Assembly: GCF_900156545.1 (NCBI RefSeq)
Contig: NZ_FTNW01000008.1
Location: 62,001 to 126,000 of the forward strand
DNA: 64,000 nt
From: Aquipseudomonas alcaligenes
GTDB taxonomy: Bacteria; Pseudomonadota; Gammaproteobacteria; Pseudomonadales; Pseudomonadaceae
Direction of reading: 5' to 3'
In this document: positions 16,882 to 26,056 of the stretch, one piece after another
Layout: each line of letters begins with the position of its first letter
Numbering within the stretch: position 1 is the first letter of the stretch
The notes under the pieces: generated by a model
Seen by the model: only the letters and a program-made list of their open reading frames with translations
The model's database searches: none
What the model was told of the DNA's origin: nothing
Program-made: the position numbers and the translations under genes

Positions 16882-17580
16882 TCATGCCACGTCCACCAGC
16901 ACCACCTCGCTGTCTTCCAGGGCGGTGACGCGCACCACTTCCTCTTCGGCGACGGCCACGCCGTCACGCTCCGCCGCGACTATGCCGTTGACCTCGATGC
17001 GTCCGCGGGCGGTCACCAGGTAGCCTTTGCGCAGGCGTCCCAGTGGGTACTCGGCGCTCTGCCCGGCGGCCAGGGTGGCGGCGGCCAGGCGGGCGTCTGC
17101 GCGGATGCGCAGGGCGTCCTCGTCGCTGCCGTGGCCGCTGGCCAGGACCACGAACTGGCCGGCGCGCTCGCCACGCGGGAAGGGCTTGCTGCCCCAGGCA
17201 GGTGCTTCGCCCTGCTGGTCGGGGATGATCCAGATCTGGAAGATCTTGGTGGTGACGTCCTCCAGGTTGTACTCGGAGTGGGCGATGCCGGTGCCGGCGC
17301 TCATCACCTGCACGTCGCCCGCCTCGGTGCGGCCCTGGTTGCCCAGGTTGTCGCGGTGTGTGATGGCGCCTTCGCGGACGTAGGTGACGATCTCCATGTC
17401 GTGGTGCGGGTGCGGCGGGAAACCGCTGCCGGCGGCGATCTCGTCGTCGTTCCAGACGCGCAGGCGGCCCCAGTTGACCCGCTGCGGGTCCTGGTACTCG
17501 GCGAAGGAAAAGTGGTGACGGGCGTTCAGCCAGCCGTGGTGAGCATGGCCGAGGGAGGCGAAGGGGCGTACTTCGATCAT
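16882..17580 (-). CDS. Pirin family protein (bicupin, YhhW-like)
   Basis: A 232-residue bicupin of the pirin/quercetin 2,3-dioxygenase-like group. The N-terminal cupin carries the metal-binding signature (PPHPHHDMEIVTYV at about residues 55-68, and GTGIAHSEYN near 96-105). The C-terminal cupin (about 150-230) lacks obvious ligands. E. coli YhhW has quercetinase activity in vitro, but the physiological role in pseudomonads is unsettled. A second pirin lies at 48718-49566, and similar AT-rich palindromic sequence precedes both. Confidence 0.88.
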   Translation of the reverse strand: MIEVRPFASLGHAHHGWLNARHHFSFAEYQDPQRVNWGRLRVWNDDEIAAGSGFPPHPHHDMEIVTYVREGAITHRDNLGNQGRTEAGDVQVMSAGTGIAHSEYNLEDVTTKIFQIWIIPDQQGEAPAWGSKPFPRGERAGQFVVLASGHGSDEDALRIRADARLAAATLAAGQSAEYPLGRLRKGYLVTARGRIEVNGIVAAERDGVAVAEEEVVRVTALEDSEVVLVDVA

Positions 17581-17683
17581 GGTGATGACTCCGTGGCCTG
17601 GGCGCCAGATTGCGCCGCAGGGGATGGAGTGAATGATCTATCGAATCATGGTCGATAAAAAGCGCAAAAAATGCGCATAACTG

Positions 17684-17698
17684 ATCTATTTAATAGAT
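17684..17698. promoter_or_regulatory. Palindrome upstream of pirin and kinase genes
   Basis: ATCTATTTAATAGAT is a perfect 15-bp palindrome in the 198-bp gap between the pirin start (17580) and the hybrid kinase stop (17779). Its form would suit a dimeric regulator. A GTAGAGCGGG...CCCGC repeat-like stretch lies just after it (about 17711-17732). Function is inferred only. Confidence 0.35.
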
Positions 17699-17778
17699 GG
17701 TTCGTGGCCTGTAGAGCGGGTGAAACCCGCGGGCATGATCGCGCGCGGCTCGCGGTTTTCACCTGCGCTGCACTGGGC

Positions 17779-20700
17779 TCAGGCCAGCGGCAGGTGCCGG
17801 CTGATCAGTGCGCGCAGGGCCGCCGGCTTGACCGGCTTGGCCAGGTAGTCGAGGCCGGCGGCATGCACCTCGGCCACCAGCTCCGGGCGGCCGTCGGCGC
17901 TGATCACCACGCCGGGCAGCGGCTGGCCCAGGCGCGTGCGTAGCCAGGCCATCAGCTCGGTGCCGGTGTCACCTTCGTCCAGGTGATAGTCGACCAGCGC
18001 CAGTTGTGGCCGTACGGCCTCGTCCAGCAGGTGCTCGCACTCCAGGCGGTTGCGCGCCGTCCAAACCTGGCAGCCCCAGCGCGACAGCAGGCTGTGCATG
18101 CCGGCGAGGATGCTGTCCTCGTTGTCGATGCACAGCACCTGGGCGCCGCCGAGGGCGCCGGGAACGACCTCCAGGGTCTTGCTCGCGCTCGGTTGCGGCA
18201 GTTCGCGGGCCAGCGGCACGCTGACACTGAAGACGCTGCCCTTGCCCGGCCAGGAGCGTACTTCCAGGCGGTGGCCGAGGACCCGGCAGAGGCCATCGGC
18301 GATCGCCAGGCCGAGGCCCAGGCCTTTCTCGGCACGGGTCTGGTGGCTGTCCAGGCGCTTGAACTCCTCGAAGATCACCTGGCGCTTGTCCTCGGGAATG
18401 CCGGGCCCGCGGTCCCAGACCTCAAGGCGCAGCTGCCCGCCTTCGCGTCGCGCGCCGAGCAGCACGCGGCCGCGGGCATAGCGGAAGGCGTTGGTGAGGA
18501 AGTTCTGCAGCACCCGGCGCAACAGTTTGGGGTCACTTTCCACGGCGAGGGTGCAGGGCACCACGCGGAAGTCCACGCCCTGCTCGGCGGCCAGCACCTT
18601 GAATTCGGCGCCGAGCGCATCGAACAGCTGGTGCAGCGGGAAGCGGCTGCGCTCCGGGGTGATACGGCCACTTTCCAGGCGCGAGATGTCCAGCAGGTCG
18701 GCGATCAGGTCTTCCGCCGAGCGCAGCGAACTGTCGAGGTGGCGCACCAGTTCGCGTGCCTCGGCCGGCAGGGCGTCCTGCTGATGGGCGAGGGCGGCAG
18801 AGAACAGTCGTGCGGCGTTCAGTGGCTGCATCAGGTCGTGGCTGACGGCGGCGAGGAAGCGGGTCTTCGACTGGTTGGCGGCCTCAGCGTTGCCCTTGGC
18901 CTCGCCCAGCGCCTGGTTCAGCTGCGACAGCTCGCGGGTGCGTTCCTCGACGCGCTGCTCCAGGCCTTCGTTGGCCTCCAGCAGGCCCTGTTCCGCGCGG
19001 CGGAAGGCGGTGATGTCGGTGAAGCTCATGACGAAGCCGCCACCGGGCATGGGGTTGCCGATCAGTTCGATGACCCGGCCGTTGGGGAACAGCCGCTCGG
19101 AGGTGTGCGCCTTGCCCTGGCGCATCCAGAACAGGCGCTTGCTCACGTGTTCCTCGACGTCGCCGGGCCCACACAGGCCGCGCTCGGCGTTGTAGCGGAT
19201 GATGTCGGCGATCGGCCGACCGACGCCGATCAGCCCCTCGGGGTACTCGAACAGCTCCAGGTAGCGGCGGTTCCAGGCCACCAGGCGCAGGTTCTGGTCG
19301 ACCACGCTGATGCCCTGGGTGATGTTCTCGATGGCGCCTTGCAGCAGTGCGCGGTTGAACTGCAGGACCTCGGACGCCTCGTCGACGATGCGCACCACGT
19401 CTTCGACCTGCATCTCGCGGCCCTCGATGGCCGCGCGCACCACGGCACGGGTCGAGGAGGCGCCGAGCACGCCGGCGAGCAGGCGCTCGGTGTGGGCGAT
19501 CCACTCGGCGTTGGCGTTCTGCGCCGGGTTGAAGGCGCGCTCCTGCTGCTGGGCGAAGCGCTCGAAGCTCTGTTGCGCGCGTTCCTCGCCGACGAAGCGG
19601 GCGGCCAGGGCCATCAGGTCGGCGACCTGCACGGCCAGCAGGTTGCGCGTGCTGGTCTTGTTGCCGGTGTCGAGGCCGATGAAGCGGCCGGCCTGCCAGT
19701 GTTCGGAGACGCGGGTGCGGGAGAACCAGGAGACGGCACCGAACAGCAGCCAGTTGCCGGTCAGCGACAGCAGTACGCCACGGGTCAGCGGGTCGATCTC
19801 GATGCCGACCGGGTAGTAGAGCAGCTCCGGCAGCAGCGGGAAGCTGTCCAGCGACCAGCGCAGGCCGCCGGCCACCAGCGGCAGGACCAGGGTGTAGAAC
19901 CACAGGGCACAGCCGGCGGCCAGGCCGGCGAACACGCCGCGGCGGTTGGCCTGTTTCCACACCAGCGCGCCGAACATGGCTGGCGCCAGCTGAGCGATGG
20001 CGGCGAACGACAGTTGGCCGATGGTGGCGAGGCTGGCGTTGGTGCCGAGCAGTCGGTAGCAGACGTAGCCGAGCAGCAGGATGATCAGGATGCTCAGACG
20101 GCGTGCGCTGAGCATCCAGTGGCGGAACAGCTCAAAGGGGCGCTCGGCATTCTGCCGGCGCAGCAGCACGGGCAGCAGCATGTCGTTGCAGACCATGGTC
20201 GACAGCGCCACCGCCTCGACGATGACCATGCCGGTGGCCGCTGAGGCACCGCCGATAAAGGCCAGCAGTGCGAGCGAGGAGTGGGCTTCGGCCAGTGGCA
20301 GGCTGATGACGAAGGAGTCGGGTTGTACATCGGCCGACAGCAGCATCTGCCCGGCCAGTGCGATGGGCACCACGAACAGCGCGGCCAGCACCAGGTAGAT
20401 CGGGAACACCCAGCGCGCCAGGCGCAGGTCGCGGGCCTCGATGTTTTCCACCACGGCCACGTGAAACTGGCGCGGCAGGCAGATGATCGCTGTCATGGCC
20501 AGGCCGGTCTGCACCAGCATGGCCGGCCAGCTCACGGTCTGAGTCCAGAACTCCTCCAGGGCGGGGGCTTGGCCGGCGCGCTGGAACAGGTCGGAGAAGC
20601 CGTCGAACAGGCCCCAGGTGACGAAGGCGCCCACCGCCAGGAAGGCCAGCAGCTTGACCAGCGACTCGAAGGCGATGGCCAGCACCATGCCGCGGTGGTG

Positions 20701-21249
20701 TTCGGTGACATCCAGGTTGCGGGTGCCGAACAGCACGGTGAACAGGGCCAGCACCAGCGACACGATCAGCGCCGTGTCCTGGCTGCGGGTCGGGCTCGGC
20801 GTGGTGCCGACCAGCAGGTTGACGCCCAGTACGATGGCCTTCAGCTGCAGGGCAATGTAGGGCAGCACGCCGACCAGGCAGATCAGCGCCACCACCACTG
20901 CCAGGCTCTGCGACTTGCCGTAGCGGGCGGCGATGAAGTCGGCAATGGAGGTGATGTTTTCCTGCTTGCTGATCGCCACCATCTTTTCCAGCACCCAGGG
21001 CGCCAGCAGCAGGAGGATGATCGGCCCCAGGTAGATGGGCAGGAACGACCACAGCTCGCCAGCTGCCTGGCCAACCGCGCCGAAGAAGGTCCAGCTGGTG
21101 CAGTACACCGCCAGTGACAGGCTGAACACCCAGGCGCGCACGCGTGGCTTGAGGGGCGCGCGGCGACGGTCGCCATAGAAGGCGATGGTGAACAGGGTGG
21201 CCATGTAGGCCAGGGCGACGAAGGCGATCAGACCGCCGGACAACGACAT
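17779..21249 (-). CDS. Hybrid sensor histidine kinase with N-terminal sodium/solute symporter domain
   Basis: A 1156-residue membrane kinase. Domains in order: an SSS transporter-like domain with about 13 membrane segments (residues 5-500), a linker (500-620), a PAS-type sensor (about 640-760, GISVVDQNLRLVAWNRRYLE), a coiled coil, HisKA with phospho-acceptor H804 (VSHDLMQPLN), HATPase_c (GPGIPEDKRQ, GLGLGLAI) and a C-terminal receiver with D1087 (ALVDYHLDEGD). The layout resembles CbrA-like and PA3271-type kinases that couple transport or metabolite sensing to signalling. No response regulator gene is adjacent, so the phosphoryl target is distant. Confidence 0.92.
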   Translation of the reverse strand: MSLSGGLIAFVALAYMATLFTIAFYGDRRRAPLKPRVRAWVFSLSLAVYCTSWTFFGAVGQAAGELWSFLPIYLGPIILLLLAPWVLEKMVAISKQENITSIADFIAARYGKSQSLAVVVALICLVGVLPYIALQLKAIVLGVNLLVGTTPSPTRSQDTALIVSLVLALFTVLFGTRNLDVTEHHRGMVLAIAFESLVKLLAFLAVGAFVTWGLFDGFSDLFQRAGQAPALEEFWTQTVSWPAMLVQTGLAMTAIICLPRQFHVAVVENIEARDLRLARWVFPIYLVLAALFVVPIALAGQMLLSADVQPDSFVISLPLAEAHSSLALLAFIGGASAATGMVIVEAVALSTMVCNDMLLPVLLRRQNAERPFELFRHWMLSARRLSILIILLLGYVCYRLLGTNASLATIGQLSFAAIAQLAPAMFGALVWKQANRRGVFAGLAAGCALWFYTLVLPLVAGGLRWSLDSFPLLPELLYYPVGIEIDPLTRGVLLSLTGNWLLFGAVSWFSRTRVSEHWQAGRFIGLDTGNKTSTRNLLAVQVADLMALAARFVGEERAQQSFERFAQQQERAFNPAQNANAEWIAHTERLLAGVLGASSTRAVVRAAIEGREMQVEDVVRIVDEASEVLQFNRALLQGAIENITQGISVVDQNLRLVAWNRRYLELFEYPEGLIGVGRPIADIIRYNAERGLCGPGDVEEHVSKRLFWMRQGKAHTSERLFPNGRVIELIGNPMPGGGFVMSFTDITAFRRAEQGLLEANEGLEQRVEERTRELSQLNQALGEAKGNAEAANQSKTRFLAAVSHDLMQPLNAARLFSAALAHQQDALPAEARELVRHLDSSLRSAEDLIADLLDISRLESGRITPERSRFPLHQLFDALGAEFKVLAAEQGVDFRVVPCTLAVESDPKLLRRVLQNFLTNAFRYARGRVLLGARREGGQLRLEVWDRGPGIPEDKRQVIFEEFKRLDSHQTRAEKGLGLGLAIADGLCRVLGHRLEVRSWPGKGSVFSVSVPLARELPQPSASKTLEVVPGALGGAQVLCIDNEDSILAGMHSLLSRWGCQVWTARNRLECEHLLDEAVRPQLALVDYHLDEGDTGTELMAWLRTRLGQPLPGVVISADGRPELVAEVHAAGLDYLAKPVKPAALRALISRHLPLA

Positions 21250-21414
21250 GCGAACTCCGCGGATGCAGGGATGGGCGGCACGACCATTAGGCTAGGGAAT
21301 AGTCTCGCATGTCCGGGCCGCTGCGCCAGGCCGACCAAGGTCGCAAGCGGCTTGAGCGGCCGCGGCCGGCCTGCTAGCGTGGCCGGCCGTGGTCGCTTTA
21401 CCGGAGTTCGTGTC

Positions 21415-21984
21415 ATGTTCAAGCCCCAACCCGTCGCCCTGCAGCAGGGCGCCCTGCGCCTCGATCCGCTGACCGAGGCCGACCTGCCGGGCCTGCTGCA
21501 GCTGGCCGAGGCCAACCGCGCATCGCAGCAGTTCATGAGTGGCACGACCCGCCCGGACTGGTACCGCAGCGCGCTGGCCGAGCAGCGCGAGGGCCGCGAG
21601 GTGGTGTTCGCCATCCGCCTGGCCGGTGAGCTGGTCGGCACCACCAGCTTCTTCGACTTCAACTTGGTGCTGCCGGCCGCCGAGATCGGCGCCACCTGGC
21701 TCGACGTGGGCCAGCACGGCACTGGTCTCAATCGCATGATCAAGTACCTGATGCTGCGCCATGCCTTCGAGGAGTGGCAGCTTGTGCGCGTGCAGCTGAA
21801 GACCGCCGCCAGCAATCTGCGCGCGCAGCGTGCCATCGAGAAACTCGGCGCCCAGCGCGAGGGCCTGCTGCGCAACCACCGGCGCCTGGCCGACGGTCGC
21901 CTCGATCACACCGTGATGTACAGCATCACCGACAGTGAGTGGCCACAGGTCAAGGCTGGCCTGGAGGCGCGCTTCGGCGCGTGA
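21415..21984 (+). CDS. GNAT family N-acetyltransferase (RimJ/RimL type)
   Basis: A 189-residue acetyltransferase of the RimJ/RimL-like group. The core is at about residues 12-170: LDPLTEADLPGLLQLAE, then TSFFDFNLVLPAAEIGATWLD (beta strands 4-5), and VQLKTAASNLRAQRAIEKLGAQREG, the usual end of the acetyl-CoA domain. The canonical R/Q-x-x-G-x-G/A loop is modified (VGQHGTGLNRMIK). The ATG at 21415 gives the family N-terminus. The substrate is unknown. The AraC gene starts 4 bp after its stop. Confidence 0.85.
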   Translation: MFKPQPVALQQGALRLDPLTEADLPGLLQLAEANRASQQFMSGTTRPDWYRSALAEQREGREVVFAIRLAGELVGTTSFFDFNLVLPAAEIGATWLDVGQHGTGLNRMIKYLMLRHAFEEWQLVRVQLKTAASNLRAQRAIEKLGAQREGLLRNHRRLADGRLDHTVMYSITDSEWPQVKAGLEARFGA

Positions 21985-21988
21985 GACG

Positions 21989-22816
21989 GTGGCCGGCGGT
22001 GAGCAGACCCGCTTCTGGGAGAGCCAGGCGCTGACAGGCGTCGAGCTGCTGCACGCGCGTTATATCGAGCAGCGCTTCGCTCCGCATGTGCACGAAGGCT
22101 TTGTGTTCACCGTGATCGAGGGCGGAGCCCAGCGCTTCCGCCACCGTGGTAGCGACCACCTGGCGCCGGTCGGCAGCATGGTGCTGATCAATCCGGATGA
22201 GGTGCATACCGGTTCCAAGGCGCACGAGCAGGGCTGGTGGTACCGCGGCTTCTATCCAGCTCCGGCGCAGGTGCAGGGCGTACTGGCGGAGCTGGAGCTG
22301 GCGGATCGAGGCATGCCGTCCTTCGGCGCCAGTGTGCTGCAGGACCTGGAGCTGCATCAGGCCTTCGGCAGGTTGCATCGCCTGCTCGATGGCGAGGCGT
22401 GCACCCTGCAGCAGCAGACGGCCTGGCGCGAGGCGATCCTGCTGCTATTTCAGCGCCATGCGCGCATCCCGCAGGCGCGCGAGCCCGGCGCCGAGCCGCG
22501 GGCCGTGGCAATGGCCAAGGAGCTGCTGGCGGCGCGCCTGGGCGATCCGCCCTCGCTGGAAGAGCTGGCCGGGCTGGTGAATCTGTCGCCGTTCCATTTC
22601 GCCCGCGTGTTCCGCCGTGCCACCGGTCTGCCGCCGCACGCCTGGCTCAAGCAGCGTCGCCTGGAGCAGGCTCGGGCGCTGCTGCGCTCCGGCTGTGCGC
22701 CGTTACAGGTGGCGCTGCAGCTGGGCTTCTCCGATCAGAGCCACCTGAACCGGCAGTTCAAGCAAAGCTACGGTGTCAGCCCCGGCGAATATCGCCGCGC
22801 CTGCGCGGGCGACTGA
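21989..22816 (+). CDS. AraC family transcriptional regulator
   Basis: A regulator of about 275 residues. The N-terminal cupin-type AraC ligand-binding domain is at about 20-150 (FAPHVHEGFVFTVIEGG). Two C-terminal helix-turn-helix motifs lie at about 190-270 (PSLEELAGLVNLSPFHFARVF, and VALQLGFSDQSHLNRQFK). GTG at 21989 was chosen because it avoids the 50-bp overlap of the upstream GTG at 21935 with the GNAT gene; both are possible. It lies 62 bp upstream of azlC, so it probably controls the azlCD exporter. Confidence 0.87.
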   Translation: MAGGEQTRFWESQALTGVELLHARYIEQRFAPHVHEGFVFTVIEGGAQRFRHRGSDHLAPVGSMVLINPDEVHTGSKAHEQGWWYRGFYPAPAQVQGVLAELELADRGMPSFGASVLQDLELHQAFGRLHRLLDGEACTLQQQTAWREAILLLFQRHARIPQAREPGAEPRAVAMAKELLAARLGDPPSLEELAGLVNLSPFHFARVFRRATGLPPHAWLKQRRLEQARALLRSGCAPLQVALQLGFSDQSHLNRQFKQSYGVSPGEYRRACAGD

Positions 22817-22878
22817 GCAATATCGTTCAAGACGCCGCGCGCACCTTTCAACTAGCCTCCCGGGTTCAAGGAGGTTCC

Positions 22879-23589
22879 ATGTCCCGTCACCACGAATTTC
22901 TGCAGGGCCTGCGCGACATGCTGCCAATGCTGCTCGGCGCCATGCCCTTCGGCATCATCTACGGCAGCCTGGCCGGTGCCGCCGGCCTCACGCCCTGGCA
23001 GACCATCGGCATGTCGCTGCTGGTGTTCGCCGGTTCCGCCCAGTTCATCGCCATCAGCCTGCTCGGCGGTGGTGCGACCCTGGCCGTGCTGTGGCTGACC
23101 ACCCTGGTGGTCAACCTGCGCCACGCCCTGTATAGCGCCAGCCTGCAGCCCTTCGTGCGCCACCTGCCCAAGCGCTGGCGCGTGCCGCTGGCCTTCTGGC
23201 TGACCGACGAGGCCTTTGCCGTGGTCCAGCACCGCTATGCCGAAACCGATGCCTCGCCCAACAAGCACTGGTATTTCCTCGGTGCGGCACTGGCCATGTA
23301 CGTCAACTGGCAGGCCTGCACCCTGGTCGGCCTGGTGTTCGGCCAGGCGGTGCCGAACATCGGCGACTGGGGCCTGGACTTCGCCATGCTCGCCACCTTC
23401 ATCGGTATCGTCGTGCCCATGCTGCGCAATCGCCCGCAGGTGGCGGCGGCCCTGGTGGCCGGGGCGGTGGCGCTGGCCTGCCACGCGCTGCCCTACAAGC
23501 TCGGCCTGATGGCTGCGGCCTGCGCCGGGATCGTCGTCGGCGTGGTGCTGGAGCGTCGCTATCGCCTGCTGCAGGATGAGGTGATCTGA
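22879..23589 (+). CDS. azlC: AzlC family branched-chain amino acid exporter, large subunit
   Basis: A 236-residue inner-membrane protein with seven to eight segments. AzlC/YgaZ hallmarks are visible (GAMPFGIIYGSLAGAAGL at about 20-37, VFAGSAQFIAI at about 49-59, LRHALYSASL). With AzlD it forms a two-subunit exporter for branched-chain amino acids or related compounds. An ideal AAGGAGG sits 4-5 bp before the ATG. The stop overlaps the azlD start by one base (TGATG). Confidence 0.92.
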   Translation: MSRHHEFLQGLRDMLPMLLGAMPFGIIYGSLAGAAGLTPWQTIGMSLLVFAGSAQFIAISLLGGGATLAVLWLTTLVVNLRHALYSASLQPFVRHLPKRWRVPLAFWLTDEAFAVVQHRYAETDASPNKHWYFLGAALAMYVNWQACTLVGLVFGQAVPNIGDWGLDFAMLATFIGIVVPMLRNRPQVAAALVAGAVALACHALPYKLGLMAAACAGIVVGVVLERRYRLLQDEVI

Positions 23590-23918
23590 TGGACAACTGG
23601 ATGCTGATCCTTGGCATGCTGGCGATCACCTTTGCCACCCGCTACAGCCTGTTCGCCTTCCCTGACCTGCGCTTCCCGCCGCTGATTCGCCAGGGGCTGC
23701 ACTATGTGCCGACCGCCGTGCTCACCGCCATCGTGGTGCCCGGCATGCTGCTGCCGGACGGCAAGACCTGGGCGCTGAGTCTGGACAACGCCTACCTGCT
23801 GGCCGGCCTCGCGACCATCCTGATCGCCGCGCTGACCCGCCATCTGCTGGCGACCATCGGCGGTGGCCTGCTGGTGTTCTTCCTGCTGCGCTGGTGGCTG
23901 GGGCAGATGCCGATCTAA
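23589..23918 (+). CDS. azlD: AzlD family small subunit of branched-chain amino acid exporter
   Basis: A 109-residue protein with four hydrophobic segments and the AzlD/YgaH pattern (LAITFATRYSLFAF at about residues 11-24, LHYVPTAVLTAIVVPGML at about 37-54). It is translationally coupled to azlC. It supplies the second half of the exporter. Confidence 0.92.
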   Translation: MDNWMLILGMLAITFATRYSLFAFPDLRFPPLIRQGLHYVPTAVLTAIVVPGMLLPDGKTWALSLDNAYLLAGLATILIAALTRHLLATIGGGLLVFFLLRWWLGQMPI

Positions 23919-23919
23919 G

Positions 23920-24008
23920 CCCCTCTCGCTTTGGGAGAGGGGCCTGTAAGCATCTCGGTGTTGCCTGGAAAACCCTCACCCCCGCCCCCTCTCCCAGAGG
24001 GAGAGGGG
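23920..24008. repeat. CTCTCCC-type intergenic palindromic repeat (copy 1)
   Basis: Two hairpins, CCCCTCTC...GAGAGGGG (23920-23942) and CCCCTCTCCC-AGA-GGGAGAGGGG (23986-24008), fill the gap after azlD. The same element occurs at about 39976, 42175 and 43625. It has no coding potential and could terminate or stabilise the azlCD message. Confidence 0.8.
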
Positions 24009-24105
24009 AGCTGTGCACGAAAGCCACACGCGGGTGTGGCTTTGCCCGGGGCAGATGCGGTCCAATGCAGGACGGCCCGCTCGGCCTCAGACAGGTACAA
24101 GGACG

Positions 24106-26004
24106 ATGACCCCGAATTCGCAATTCGCCCTGCTCGGCACCCGGCGCTTCCTGCCGTTCTTCATCACCCAACTGCTCGGCGCGTTCAACGACAATCTGTT
24201 CAAGCAGTCGCTGATCCTCGCCATCCTGTTCAAGCTCAGTTTCGAGGTGGACAAGGAGGCCTGGATCAACTTCGCCGACCGCGATCTGCTGGTCAATCTG
24301 TGCGCGATGCTGTTCATCCTGCCGTTCTTCCTGTTCTCCGCCCTCGGTGGGCAGTTCGGCGAGAAGTTCGCCAAGGATGCGCTGATCCGCCTGATCAAGC
24401 TGGCCGAGATCGTGATCATGGCGGTCGGCGCCACCGGCTTCCTGCTGGAGAACCTGCCGCTGATGCTGCTGGCGCTGTTCGCCATGGGTACCCACTCGGC
24501 GCTGTTCGGCCCGGTGAAGTACTCGATCCTGCCAGCGGCACTGCGCGAGCAGGAGCTGGTGGGCGGCAACGCGCTGGTGGAGATGGGCACCTTCCTGGCC
24601 ATCCTTGCCGGCACTATCGGTGCCGGTCTGCTGATGTCCGGCAACGGCTACCAAAGCGCAGTGGGGATCGCCATCGTCGCCACCGCCGTCGCCGGCTACC
24701 TGTCCAGCCGCGCCATTCCTCGTTTTGCCGCATCGCTGCCGCAACTGCAGCTGGACTGGAACATCTTCCGCCAGTCCTGGCGGATCATGCACCTGGGCCT
24801 CGGCCAGCGTCCGGCGGTGTCGCGCTCGCTGATCGGCAGTTCCTGGTTCTGGTTCCTCGGCGCGGTGTATCTGACGCAGATTCCCAACTTCGCCAAGGAC
24901 CTGCTGCACGGCGACGAGAGCGTGGTGACGCTGATTCTCACCGTGTTCTCGGTGGGTATCGCCTTGGGCTCGATGCTTTGCGAGCGCATGAGCGGACACA
25001 AGGTGGAGATCGGCCTGGTGCCGTTCGGCTCCTTCGGCCTGTCGTTGTTCGGCATCCTGCTGTGGGCCACTTCCAGCAGCTTCCCGCAGGCGAGCGCGGC
25101 GCACGACTGGCTGGGTCTGCTGCAGATGGGCGAGGCCTGGCCGGTGCTGGCGTCGATTCTCGGCCTGGGCGTTTTCGGTGGCTTCTACATCGTACCGCTG
25201 TACGCGCTGATCCAGTCGCGCACCGAGGAGCATGAGCGGGCGCGGGTGATCGCTGCCAACAACATCCTCAACGCGCTGTTCATGGTGGCGGCGGCCGTGG
25301 TGTCGATCCTCTTCCTCAGCGTGGCCAAGCTGAGCATTCCGCAGCTGTTCCTGGCCATCTCGCTGATGAACCTGGCGGTCAACGCCTACATCTTCAAGAT
25401 CGTTCCCGAATTCACCATGCGCTTCCTCATCTGGATGCTCAGCCACTCGATGTATCGGGTGCGCCACCAGAACCTGGAGGTGATTCCGGAGGAGGGCGCA
25501 GCGGTGCTGGTGTGCAACCACGTGTCCTTCGTCGATGCGCTGCTGATCGGCGGCGCGGTGCGGCGACCGGTGCGCTTCGTCATGTACTACAAGATCTACA
25601 ACCTGCCGGTGCTCAACTTCGTGTTCCGCACCGCCGGCACCGTGCCGATCGCCGGGCGCAACGAGGACCCGGAGGTGTTCGAGCGGGCCTTTGCGCGGAT
25701 CGCCGAGTACCTGGCGGCGGGTGAGCTGGTGTGCATCTTCCCCGAAGGCAAGCTGACCACTACGGGCGAGATCGACGAGTTCAAGGCCGGGGTCGAGCGC
25801 ATCCTCGCCGCCAATCCGGTGCCGGTGATTCCGCTGGCGCTGCAGGGGCTGTGGGGCAGCTTCTTCAGTCGTGCGCCACACAAGGGCCTGTTCAAGCGCT
25901 TCTGGTCGCGGGTCAACATCATCGCCGGTACACCGCTGCCGGCGGACACCGGTCGGCTGGTCATGCAGGAGCAGGTTTCTTTGTTGCGTGGCGATCAGCG
26001 CTGA
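24106..26004 (+). CDS. MFS transporter fused to a 1-acylglycerol-3-phosphate-type acyltransferase
   Basis: A 632-residue inner-membrane fusion. The N-terminal MFS domain (about residues 8-410, LLGAFNDNLFKQSL) resembles lysophospholipid transporter LplT. The C-terminal PlsC-type domain (about 430-615) carries NHVSFVD (the NHX4D catalytic motif) and FPEGKLT. No acyl-ACP synthetase domain follows, unlike longer LplT-Aas fusions. The likely job is import and re-acylation of lysophospholipids. The ATG at 24106 follows AAGGACG. A strong terminator lies 13 bp after the stop. Confidence 0.9.
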   Translation: MTPNSQFALLGTRRFLPFFITQLLGAFNDNLFKQSLILAILFKLSFEVDKEAWINFADRDLLVNLCAMLFILPFFLFSALGGQFGEKFAKDALIRLIKLAEIVIMAVGATGFLLENLPLMLLALFAMGTHSALFGPVKYSILPAALREQELVGGNALVEMGTFLAILAGTIGAGLLMSGNGYQSAVGIAIVATAVAGYLSSRAIPRFAASLPQLQLDWNIFRQSWRIMHLGLGQRPAVSRSLIGSSWFWFLGAVYLTQIPNFAKDLLHGDESVVTLILTVFSVGIALGSMLCERMSGHKVEIGLVPFGSFGLSLFGILLWATSSSFPQASAAHDWLGLLQMGEAWPVLASILGLGVFGGFYIVPLYALIQSRTEEHERARVIAANNILNALFMVAAAVVSILFLSVAKLSIPQLFLAISLMNLAVNAYIFKIVPEFTMRFLIWMLSHSMYRVRHQNLEVIPEEGAAVLVCNHVSFVDALLIGGAVRRPVRFVMYYKIYNLPVLNFVFRTAGTVPIAGRNEDPEVFERAFARIAEYLAAGELVCIFPEGKLTTTGEIDEFKAGVERILAANPVPVIPLALQGLWGSFFSRAPHKGLFKRFWSRVNIIAGTPLPADTGRLVMQEQVSLLRGDQR

Positions 26005-26016
26005 CCCGAGCGAATG

Positions 26017-26045
26017 AAAAAGCCCGCCGATTGGCGGGCTTTTTG
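26017..26045. terminator. Bidirectional rho-independent terminator
   Basis: AAAAAGCCCGCC-GATT-GGCGGGCTTTTT gives a 7-bp GC stem flanked by A and T runs. It can end both the plus-strand MFS-acyltransferase transcript and the minus-strand gdx transcript. Confidence 0.9.
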
Positions 26046-26056
26046 GTTGGGGTCTA

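Noticed and set aside
17983..20244. A 753-codon open frame on the plus strand
   Set aside because: It lies wholly antisense to the histidine kinase; the translation is rich in Gln, Gly, Ala and His with no domain, as expected of a shadow frame in GC-rich coding DNA.
23920..24008. Possible CRISPR-like or phage repeat
   Set aside because: Copies are palindromic, irregularly spaced and scattered at gene ends, with no spacers and no cas genes.
23722..25881. A 719-codon open frame on the minus strand
   Set aside because: Antisense to azlD and the MFS-acyltransferase gene; low-complexity charged translation with no family signature.
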